DNA of 64,000 nucleotides from the NCBI RefSeq assembly GCF_017654505.1, contig NC_054545.1, positions 8,817,927 to 8,881,926 of the forward strand, in the 5' to 3' direction. How positions within the stretch are numbered: position 1 is the first letter of the stretch; each line of letters opens with the position of its first letter. Origin of the DNA: Polyodon spathula. Its lineage: Eukaryota > Chordata > Actinopteri > Acipenseriformes > Polyodontidae. A model generated the notes under the pieces. That model searched no databases and was not told the origin of the DNA. It saw only the letters and a list, made by a program, of their open reading frames with translations. The position numbers and the translations under genes are program-made. Positions 27,354 to 36,255 of the stretch are shown here, piece after piece.

Positions 27354-27580
27354 CTGTTGGTTGACAAAGCCTCAATCTGAGAGTGTAGGGCAGCTCCATC
27401 TTTTGCCCGCATAATGGCTTCCAAGTTTTCTTCAAGGACTTTCTTGTTGTTCTTCACTTGTCGCAGTATCCTTTCAGCATCTTCAAACATGGACGTGGGT
27501 GCCTTGGATTTCTGGAGAAAACAGGGCTGAGGGAGCTGGGGCAGGTCTGCAATATCCATGGGGGGTGCAGCCCCTGCCAG
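27354..27580 (-). CDS. KIAA0586: TALPID3 exon, essential central coiled coil
   Basis: The exon is 227 nt (75 codons plus two bases), phase 0 in and phase 2 out. The acceptor is TTTCTGATTTCAG and the donor GTATGG after CCAACAG. It starts [20 protein letters not shown], then [40 protein letters not shown] and LSTNR. This is the most conserved part of TALPID3, a coiled-coil block that as I recall is required for function in chick and mouse. The leucine/isoleucine spacing shows clear heptads. An internal ATG at 27559-27557 is not a start; the coding frame runs continuously from the acceptor. Confidence 0.93.
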
Positions 27581-30159
27581 CTGAAATCAGAAATGAAGTT
27601 TCAGATACCTGATGGATTGCTTCGTGTTTTTAATAATGACAATGACAACAATAATAAATCATACTCATACTAATAATACTACAACTAATAGTAATATTAC
27701 TATACATATATATATATATTATACAATTTGGTACACATTACCGGCCCTTTCCCATAAACCTGAAATACATTTTATCAATAGCATATTTTACTAAAAGCTT
27801 TTTTCATGACAGTCTCTATTTTACAATTAAAAGGCTCAGAAATAAAAATATGTCACCCTCGAAAAAAGGTCAAAGGATTTTACAGCCCTCCGTTAAGTCT
27901 ACACTGCATTAAGTCTTAATGGTTATTCAGTATATTCATAATACTTGGCCAGATACATTTTTAACAAATGCTGATAGTAAAAATGCCCAGATAATAATTA
28001 ATAATATATGGTAATTAGATGCTTCTGTTATCTAGTTATTGACATTACAATGGATATTTTATTCACAACCCTTCATATTTTTTTTTTCTCTTTAGTAAAT
28101 GAGGATACAAACCTAACTCCTTATTTCAGCAAGAATTGTTCTAATTTTGTATCTATATTTTTAAAGTTTGCAAGAACAAATACTGTAATACCATCAAAAC
28201 ATTTCCAATAGCTGGCACCCGCCAGATTCCCAACTTTTCCATTTGTGGAAAACATTTTTTACGTTTCCAATCATATCCTGGATTTCCACAATGTCTGGAA
28301 ACCCAGCCAAAGAGCTTGTGAGGTTCCAAGGTCTTCAAGCTCACTGCTCCTCACTGTTAGCAGCCCTTCAAAGCTGGCTTCCTCCCAAAGTGTCTTGAGA
28401 CTTCCAGCTGTTGATAACAAGCCTGACTTCCACAAAAGCTGCATAACACATCCTGAGCTTACAGATTTGCCTCCCTTCTGTTCTTATTAAGATGATTATA
28501 TGTCTTCCTATACCTAAACATTGTCCCCATGCTTCATGCACAAAAAAGAGTATACATTTATAGAGCATTGGGAGCTAAGTTATTGAGTAAAAACGGTTTA
28601 TACAAATGCATACATTTTTTGTACTTATTTGGTATACATTATGGGTGAATATCCAGTTTAAGGTTACTTGGACTTAAGCCGACTCACTGCAATATCTTTA
28701 ACTGTATACCCACTGTGCATATAGATTCAGAATACATATGTAATCACTGATTAGCATATTCATCCTGTATGGTTCATGTAATTGATTAGGCTATTAACTT
28801 TCCAGGAACACTGCCAACAGTGTACACTACCATGTCACCAAGCAACCAGGCAACATGAATTAAGTGTCAACTTTAATTTTAAACTAAAATAAATAAATAA
28901 AATTAAAAAAAACCAAGCCATATTTATGTGATCTATAACTTAACAATTATAAGAATTTAACATGGTACGCTGTCCTATATTAGATTACTGGACAGCAGAT
29001 TAAATAATCATACCATACCAGTTGTGTTAATGTGTCTTTCATGTAGAAGCCTGCAGAAGCTCAGCAGTGCTAGTTAAACAAAATTCTGATCGAAATAGCT
29101 TAGACTTAAAACTACTGACTGTCTGTTCATTCCAAGTTCCCAAGTTGTGAAGCATGACAGCTCAAATTCCTGGCACCATAATTCTTAATTGGGAATCTTG
29201 GGACTACCAGAAGGCTTTGTTTGCTGATCTCAAACTGTGGCCAGGGACACAAGGAGTAAACGGCTTAGATATGCAGAACCAATGTATCAGGCAGCTTTAA
29301 AAAATAAGAGGAGCAGAATAGCAAGTCAATGCAAAATTTACTGGTAACAAGCGCTGAGACTCAGGAGTAATGTGTGGAGGAGATTTAGTTTGAGCGGATA
29401 CTTTAGTCCAAATCTGTTCAGTGAATAATCTTTAGCAATTCTAGGCTGCAGAACAGGAAACCCTTTTCAAACAAATTGATGAAACTCCTCATTCAGGTCC
29501 AGAATATATCAACTAAATTAAATTAAGTATGTCATTTGGCAAAGGAGCTAAGCGTGGTAATTAAAACCTTAAAATGAGAGGAAAGAACAAAAAAGCCTTA
29601 ACACAACAAAGGGCAGCATTGCCAATGTTTAAATGAAATACAAGCACTCTGAATCAATGTGGAAGCTCCCACAGAGTGCTCTTGTTTGGGTTACCTGGGG
29701 ATTTACTTATCCTCCGGAGTACTGGTAAGCTGTACTCACTTGAGATAAATATCAAGGCAGAGATCTAGTTCACATCCACACACTAAGTAGTTTTATCTCC
29801 ACCTGTTATCTTTTTGACAATTCCCATCCCAGTGGCTATGACATTTCCCATCAGTTTAGGACGCAAAAAGTCTGGGCTGCAAGTCAAAGCAATGTCACTG
29901 TCAGGGTAATCATATATGTAGGTGGTTTTGTTATTAAAGATGTTAAAAGCATTCATTTAAAACATATATAAAAAATAAACTGTGCATTATCGCAGCATTT
30001 TGGTTTGTGATTGCATGGTAGGTTCGATCCATAAATCCAATAGTATTAAAACTAATAGTACAGTATTTACCTTTTTTCAATTGAAAGACTCCCATTACAT
30101 TCCGTTTGTTTTACTGTACACATTAGGATTGATTATCTACCTATCTATCTATCTATCTA
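27581..30159. other. TALPID3 intron, unassigned
   Basis: AT-rich intron with no recognised transposon. Contains an X-box-like GTCACCAAGCAAC at 28834-28846 (see findings). Confidence 0.55.
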
Positions 30160-30182
30160 ATCATCATTATCATCATCATCAT
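30138..30182. repeat. (CTAT)n and (ATC)n tract at the RTE 3' end
   Basis: Short CTAT units followed by ATC units. Seen from the minus strand these follow directly after the RTE stop codon, so the ATC part is probably the element's 3' tail repeat. Confidence 0.85.
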
Positions 30183-32010
30183 TTTTCAATCCACTGCTGG
30201 ATAAATGCCTCCCCAAGATTCTTCCACAAAACACTGTCTGCTGCATCTCTCATCCATGTTTTTCTGGCGTGTTTCCTAATTTCATCTCACCATCTTCCTG
30301 GAGGTCTTTTTCATGTTTGTTTTATATATCTCTTGGGATCCAGTCTTGTCTGGCCCACTGCCATTTCAGTTTTTTTCGCTCTTATAATAACATTGCATAC
30401 TTTTGTTTGCACTCTTATCCATTCCTTCCTTTTATCTTTTCTTGTTATTCCTAGCATGCATCTTTACATACTCCATTGAGTTGTATGTAATATTTGAGTC
30501 ATTTTTGCATTGAGAGTCCATAGGTTAGCACTGGCAGAGCACACTAGTTGAAGACTTTCCTCTTAAGGCATAAGGGCAGTTTCCCTTTCAGAGCAATGCT
30601 TAATCTTCCAAAGGCACTCCAGCCCATTTTTTCTCTTCATTGCCAAAACAAATTGTCCTAAATACACACAGTTATTGACTTCTTCAAGCTTGAGCCCATT
30701 GACTGATTGCCTATTTACTGAACATGACTTCATCGGGTTCATTTTCAAATCCACTTTGATGTTAGCCTTGTGTAATTCTTCTGGGCACACTGTAACTATG
30801 TGGATGTCGTCAGCAAACCGTAGCGGATTCAAGTAGGCTCCACTGATATTTAGTCTGTTATTTTTACAATCCAGTGTTTTGAAAATGTCTTCTAGGGTGG
30901 CCGTAAAGAGCTTTGGGGAAATTGTATCTCCTTGATTAACTCCTTTTTCAATCTTGTTTCTGTCGCTGTTTTTATGGAGTCTTAATGTGGCTGTTGCACT
31001 CTTGTATATGGTGCTAGTCTCTGTAGGTTTTCTCAATTCCTTGTTTTTTCAGAGAGCTTAATACAGATCTTGTGTAAACAAGTCAAAGGATTTTTCATAG
31101 TTAATGAATCCCAAGCAAAGTGGTAGTTCGTACTCGTTGCTGGTTTGAATCACTTACCGTACAACTTGAAGATGATCCACTGTGCTAAATCTACTCCTGA
31201 ATCCTGCTTGTTCATTTGATTGCGTTGAGTCGAATTTATCTTGGTAAAAAAAAAAAGTAGATTGTAGGTCTGTGGTTCTTGAGGTCTTCTTTATCTCCTT
31301 TCTTATGTAAAAGTATCACCGATACGTTGTTCCAGTTGTTTGGTACTTTACTTTGCTTAACTTCCTTCTTTCACGATGTCAGTCGTTATGCCGTCTTCTC
31401 CGGGTGCCTTTCCTGTCTTCACATGTTTGATAGCATGTTTCATTTCTTCGATAGAACGTCTGGAACTTCTTCCTCGGGTTGCGTTTTTTCCATCTCGTCT
31501 TCGTCATCTGTTACGTTGCTCTTTTCATCTTGATATAATTTTTGGTAAAAGTCTTCAACTCTCTTCAAAATCAATTTGTGGTTCTTGATGACAGTCCCGT
31601 CCTCTTGTTTGACTGCTAAAATCTGTTTTTTCCCCCAGATGATTAGTCTTTTTTTTTGCTTTCTTCACGCTTCGGTTATTTTCAAAAGTTTTCTCTACCA
31701 ACCTACAGCTGAACGACTGTATAGCTTCAGTAATGCACTTTCTTACTGTCTTGCGGTATTCAATCTTTGACTTCAGGAGGTGCTGTTTGTTTCATCTCCC
31801 CTCTTTTCCTTATGGTCACATTTTGTACTCTGTGTTCCAGCGATGTTTTTTGCTGTTTCTGTAATTATTTGCATCACTTCCTCATAGATTTTGTTTACCT
31901 CGATTGCTTTTTTTTCCAAATCTTAAAGAGCAGTGAATCTATTCTGCAGAAACATCACACTGGGTAGGGTCAAATCCCCATTAAGTCTGTCAAAACTCAA
32001 AAATTTCTAA
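30160..32010 (-). mobile_element. RTE-type LINE relic, reverse transcriptase to 3' end
   Basis: Minus-strand translation gives, in order, QNRFTALQDLEKKAIEVN, a linker, EQAGFRSRFSTVDHLQVV, GFINYEKSFDLFTQDLY, GVNQGDTISPKLFTATLEDI, LRFADDIHIV with the catalytic FADD, VYLGQFV, and a C-terminal part ending in WIEK and TGA at 30181-30179. These are standard landmarks of the RTE-clade reverse transcriptase. The tail is a GAT-rich simple repeat, also usual for the clade. The endonuclease domain is absent, so the copy is 5'-truncated, and several stops and shifts break the frame. It lies in the same orientation as TALPID3, within its intron. The upper border is approximate. Confidence 0.88.
30563..31036 (-). 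pseudogene. RTE reverse transcriptase core, longest open piece
   Basis: A 157-codon open stretch with GVNQGDTISPKLFTATLEDI, LRFADDIHIVTVCPEELHKA and VYLGQFV. It is bounded by stops or shifts on both sides relative to the rest of the reverse transcriptase, so it is a fragment and no functional start is implied. Confidence 0.88.
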
Positions 32011-32305
32011 ATTAGATGATTCGAATGTTGTGCATTACCATGTTGTTCCAAAATGTATAGATTTTGGCTATGCATAATAATGCCCTTGATCCCACATTTT
32101 GAAATATATCTAATCTAAATCAAAGCCACTTTAAATGGTCAGCAAAAACGTTTACAGTAAAGGAGATGTTTTATCTTTTTATTGGAACGTTTATCTTCAC
32201 ATCTGTCATGATATGTTATTTTGTGATATAATTTTTTAAACAAATTATTAGTGTTAATATTATTCTACATTTTGTTATTTGGCATCAAATTGAGGACCTT
32301 GTGTA

Positions 32306-32330
32306 ACACACACACACACACACACACACA
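32306..32330. repeat. (CA)n microsatellite
   Basis: About 12 AC units. Confidence 0.95.
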
Positions 32331-32473
32331 TTTGACTTTTCTGGGGCATACCTCACACCTCGGACATTTAGTGTGAATCTAGTTTCAGTGCAGGAGAAAA
32401 TCACCAATAATTTGTCAGTGACAATCAACAGGTATCGAAGACTTGAGAGAAAAGCCGAGATAAGCAGGCGCTG

Positions 32474-32487
32474 GTTGCCATGGAAAC
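32474..32487. promoter_or_regulatory. RFX X-box match GTTGCCATGGAAAC
   Basis: An exact fit to the X-box pattern GTNRCC-AT-RGNAAC-like dyad bound by RFX factors, the main regulators of ciliary genes. It lies in the intron 4 bp from the donor side of the 32492-32584 exon. Binding is inferred from sequence only, and an intronic position makes promoter function uncertain. Confidence 0.4.
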
Positions 32488-32491
32488 TCAC

Positions 32492-32584
32492 CAGAGGCTG
32501 CTGAAGAGGCGTTGGATCGATAGCTTTGTGGCTCTTGTTCTGCCTCGCCTGCACACTCCACCCCATTGTAAATGTGTCATGAAG
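32492..32584 (-). CDS. KIAA0586: Probable TALPID3 exon
   Basis: The exon is 93 nt (31 codons), phase 0 both sides. The acceptor is TTTACTGCTCCAG and the donor GTGAGT after CAGCCTCTG. It encodes LHDTFTMGWSVQARQNKSHK then AIDPTPLQQPL, which runs in frame into LAGAAPP of the next exon. I do not recognise a family block here, so the call rests on good splice sites and matching phases. A perfect RFX X-box sequence sits in the intron 4 bp from the exon edge (32474-32487). Confidence 0.55.
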
Positions 32585-32979
32585 CTGGAGCAGTAAATTC
32601 AAGTTAGAAAAAAGATCAGTCAATACATCATTAATTTAGTTTACTGTTGGTGTGCTGATAAATTAGTCTTCAGCAAATCATAAAATTAACCCCAATAGCT
32701 GGTTCAAGCTACACATCAGCAAGCCTCCTCACTGTTTCTGAGAATGGCTTTATAATACTGAAATTGGGATGCATTTGTTTTCTGTATTTACAATTTGTGT
32801 ATTAGATTTAGGTTTTACAAATTAATTAGTATAGCAATGTAATCAGAATGCAATATACTACAGGACCATTCTCTGTAGCACGCTTGCTAGAAGCAGGCTG
32901 TACAATTTCAATATTTATGAATCGTAAATTACAATAAATCTTAAAATAAATAAATAAAATAATAAATTAAAAGACCAAC

Positions 32980-33021
32980 CTTGGAGTGGTGTTGCACACT
33001 TGGTTTCCATTGCTGTCCTTC
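32980..33021 (-). CDS. KIAA0586: Possible 42-nt TALPID3 micro-exon
   Basis: A 14-codon exon encoding EGQQWKPSVQHHSK, phase 0 on both sides. The acceptor is strong (GTTTTGTGTTTTATTTAG) and the donor is GTTGGT, which is weak. Being a multiple of three, it could be skipped without changing the frame. There is no homology evidence; it may be alternative or false. Confidence 0.45.
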
Positions 33022-33562
33022 CTAAATAAAACACAAAACAATTTAACCTTGTGATCCACCAATCTGTCAAAAGGAGTTTGACTGAACACTGTTTGTTTTT
33101 TTTCCAGTTATTCCAAGTTAGTCATTATATCTATATCCAGTCCTGGTCAGACATACCAATGCATTGGTTTACTCTGTACAAACCAAAAAGGCAGGATTGA
33201 TATGAAATTATACAAAAACATATTAGAACATAATGCAGTGGTAAAACATCAGCTAAATATGTATCATATACGGCCCTTTTGTGTATTTTATTTAGGAAGA
33301 GCTCATTCTAGAATTTCCAGATTTCAATATTCTATACATGTACTATTATTACCTTATTAAATGTTAAGAAAATGTGCGAGGTCTACTTCTATGAAATATC
33401 TATTAATGACTATTAATTACAATGATTATTATTCTACAAAGAAACATTACCATTATAGCCGATTCTATTTCAAAAAGACTCATTTTGGGTTTTATCAATT
33501 TCATACACAGAAGCTGTATGCTGACCTACATTTCACTGTAATGTGTGTGTTCTTTACTAAAC

Positions 33563-33597
<35 letters not shown>

Positions 33598-34469
33598 GAT
33601 AAGAACAAACAAAATAACAGTGGCATTACACAGCAATGCAGAGCTGTCTTATAATGGCCATCATTGTCAGAGTGAGGCAGGGTAAGCCGAGTTCTGCAGC
33701 ACCCGCAATGCATACAGATCGAAACAGTAACTATGTAAATCTCTGCATTAACAATGGTATTGCTAATGTGTCATTTTGCAAGTTTTTTTTCTTTAATTAT
33801 TATCCCAGAATGATGGAATTTTAAGTACTGTGGTAATTCCGTGCCCAGAAAATAAATGTATCTTTCTGATTTAAATAGATGGAAAGAGGATGGGCACGCG
33901 GTGAAGAGAAGCCGGCTTCCTAATCTATTCATAAAAAAAAAAAAAGGAAATCTTCTGTTTCTTCATTGAAATGCAGCCCACCGTTCTCATCAAGGTTATG
34001 GTGCAATTCTATTTCTTTTTCCTCTACTTGAGTACTGATGTTGACATTGGCCAAAAAAATCTTTGTTTCTGTGGTATGTAATTTACATTTTACGGGAGAG
34101 ATCTCATTTCTAACTCAGTCCCAATCAAGCCAACACCTTTCATGCGAGTTACAATAACTAAAGCAGACAATGACAAAATCAGGCAGACAATAGCAATAAG
34201 ACTACACCTACACACAGTACAGCAGAATAACAATTCTGTATAGTACTGTGTGTATGGTAGTATATGTACATACAAGTATTTTGTGTAGCACAAACAATTC
34301 AAAATTAAATTTTATTTCACCTCAATATTTTTTGCAAGTTAAAATACATGCTTTACTCATTAGCCCTACGTGTTTCCAGCGACTTACCATTTTATGATTT
34401 GCCAGTGAACTTGCAATTTGATTTAGTCTTTGTTTTATTTATGCATTTCTATTAAAAACAAATCTTTAC
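33022..34469. other. TALPID3 intron
   Basis: AT-rich intron with (AG)n at 33567-33594 and a short A-run near 33931-33943. No other feature recognised. Confidence 0.6.
33567..33594. repeat. (AG)n microsatellite
   Basis: About 14 AG units. Confidence 0.96.
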
Positions 34470-34580
34470 CCTGGACAATAATGTCTGTGAAGAACTGGCT
34501 GCTGACTGAAATGCCCTGGGGATTTGTTGTGGGGGTTGCTTGGCTTCCATTCTCTGCTCTTTCAGTAGATAATCACACTC
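34470..34580 (-). CDS. KIAA0586: Probable TALPID3 exon, coiled-coil continuation
   Basis: The exon is 111 nt (37 codons), phase 0 both sides, donor GTAAAG. It encodes ECDYLLKEQRMEAKQPPQQ then IPRAFQSAASSSQTLLSR. Joined to the previous exon it extends the heptad run NEMQGLLQ-ECDYLLKEQ, which supports the join. The acceptor used (AATAAATCAG) has a poor pyrimidine tract. A better-looking acceptor lies 44 nt upstream (exon up to 34624), but it would put a stop right after the junction. Confidence 0.6.
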
Positions 34581-34624
34581 CTGATTTATTGTAACCCTTT
34601 GTATGTGAAATTGCAGGTTTATAA

Positions 34625-35209
34625 CTGGTAGGGTAAAGTTATTTTATCTGCAAAACAGTAGAATGCATCTCTTAGAATGAACAAAGCGACCGAGTAAAAT
34701 GGTCTTAATAGAGATCTTAAGACTGTTGAAAGGGGACTGACAGATTGTGGTCTGCATAGGCAGCTGATCACAAGGAGGGTGTTTTCTGAACAAATGGACA
34801 CATTTACCAGCTGCCTAGTAGCTTCACCTGCTACAAACTGCAATTGCTGTGAATTTCAACTCAACCGCTGCTGTACATGGGATTTATTCCCAGCTGTTCT
34901 ACATGAAAACATCCTCCATTGATGCTAGTGAATTTGCGAAGGGGCTTGTTACAGTTTGTATAGACAATTTACTGTCAACATGGCTAGCCCACTGTGAATC
35001 AATGTGAGTGAGCATAACATTAAAACCTTTTCCATATTGTTCTGACATTTACTTTCAGTTGCCAAACAGGTAATTTAATAAAAATAAAAAACACCACACA
35101 CCTCCTGAACCTCCATGACTCACAATGGCCATGAGACATGAAAACATATTTAAACTATTTGCATTGCATTGGCCTAAGGGGAGGTTTGGGAGTGCTTTTC
35201 TCTTCTCAC
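34625..35209. other. TALPID3 intron between two coiled-coil exons
   Basis: About 0.6 kb of intron. No additional exon with suitable splice sites and phase was recognised. Confidence 0.55.
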
Positions 35210-35366
35210 CTGCAACAGGCCTTGCATCTCGTTCTTCAGTCTGCCAAGGTTGTGAAGCACATCAGTGGCTTTCTGTACAGCTGTGCTGGCAGCTACCTCG
35301 GCCCGACCAGAACCCCTAGAGGGGGGTTCAAAAGCTGGAAAGGATTCAGTCAGCAGGTTGCCAGAG
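35210..35366 (-). CDS. KIAA0586: TALPID3 exon (VLHNLGRLKNEMQGLLQ)
   Basis: The exon is 157 nt. Its first base completes a split codon, 52 codons follow, and it ends in phase 0. The acceptor is excellent (TTTTCCTCTTCCAG) and the donor is GTGAGA. It encodes SGNLLTESFPAFEPPSRGSG, then AVQKATDVLHNLGRLKNEMQ and GLLQ. The second half resembles the human stretch VTMQKSDDVLHDLGQKEKE, which lies upstream of the central coiled-coil block, so the order fits. The C-terminal half is amphipathic helix; the N-terminal half is low-complexity. Confidence 0.75.
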
Positions 35367-35422
35367 CTGGAAGAGGAAAACAAATGACATTCACCATCTA
35401 AAGGATGACAGCACCTGCATAC

Positions 35423-35509
35423 TGATGCTGCTTTGCAGTCCCTCTTTCATCACGGCACTCCATTCTCAATTCAAAAGGTTCTTTGTCCACCTCATGTCCT
35501 ACCGCATAC
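35423..35509 (-). CDS. KIAA0586: Possible TALPID3 exon, most 5' one located
   Basis: The exon is 87 nt, phase 2 in and phase 2 out. It encodes YAVGHEVDKEPFELRMECRD then ERGTAKQH. The acceptor is CATCTGAACCTAG and the donor GTATGC. The frame is open well beyond both borders. The intron to the next exon would be only 56 nt and contains an in-frame TAG, so splicing is needed. There is no family block to confirm it. The exon that should precede it, ending in phase 2, was not found with confidence. Confidence 0.5.
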
Positions 35510-36212
35510 CTAGGTTCAGATGTCACATTCATTGAACAAACACAAGGTGACTTGGAAGACATGACAATTGTGTTTAAATTATTCTATTATTTCTATATGT
35601 GTCATACTTTTTATACTGAAATACTGGTATATTTTTCTTGGAAGACCTAGCTTTTAGTATAGATATTTTAACCTTTTTCTATTGTAAGTCACACTACTAT
35701 TCATCAACTTTTAATGTTAACAACGGATGATTCACAACAACACTATGCACAATAATTAATGAACTGTATATATAGCACAAGTTTTACACAAAGTCTCTAA
35801 TTGATCCTTGTTGAACAAGATTTAGGAAGGCGCAGCACCAGCGACACACACAGCAGCTTTCTTTTATTTATTTTTTTTACCATAAACAGTTTCAATTTCA
35901 ATTTTATTACAAATCTATAATGTTTTTGTTTGCTACTCTGAGAGCAAAGCCATACCCCATGATCTCAATCAACTCAGCCCTCTTGCATGAATTGAACCAG
36001 GTCTTGGAGCCAGTGTCCTGCTAGGACAATTCTGCTGGATCTGCTAGGCTCCACTACACAAAGTACACCACAAGCACAGCAGCCGGCTCCTCCTTTGTTG
36101 TCATGCAAGATTGTTTTATTTTGTTACAGGATGCTTGAAGACTTACAAGATGTGGCTGCTATTGCAATCTGTTTAGAACTGCAAAATTGACGCAGGCTAA
36201 AGCAGGTTTTTT

Positions 36213-36255
<43 letters not shown>

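Larger units (their letters stand above)
32011..32491. other. TALPID3 intron between RTE relic and exon
   Basis: AT-rich, with (CA)n at 32306-32330 and a perfect X-box match at 32474-32487. Confidence 0.6.
1789..35509 (-). other. KIAA0586: TALPID3 (KIAA0586) gene, central part, ten exons
   Basis: TALPID3 is a coiled-coil protein of the distal centriole and basal body, needed for ciliogenesis and Hedgehog signalling. Minus-strand exons at 5437-5614, 27354-27580, 8463-8535 and 1789-1992 carry family blocks I recognise, such as [28 protein letters not shown] and [11 protein letters not shown]. Each exon has AG/GT borders on the minus strand, and all phases agree through ten exons (1,424 nt, 474 full codons, no stop). 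Full-length vertebrate TALPID3 is roughly 1,500 residues, so about a third is here. The 3' exons lie beyond position 1. The first coding exons and promoter were not found to the right. The recalled family sequence is from memory; no alignment was run. Upstream exon assignments are less certain than downstream ones. Confidence 0.9.

Noticed and set aside
30138..30182. Short tandem units as a CRISPR-like array
   Set aside because: Units are 3-4 bp microsatellite repeats without spacers, at the tail of a LINE in a vertebrate genome.
29982..30479. 165-codon plus-strand open frame
   Set aside because: It is antisense to the 3' part of the RTE reverse transcriptase, whose motifs read on the minus strand.
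31279..31967. Several plus-strand open frames
   Set aside because: They mirror the N-terminal part of the same RTE reverse transcriptase on the minus strand.
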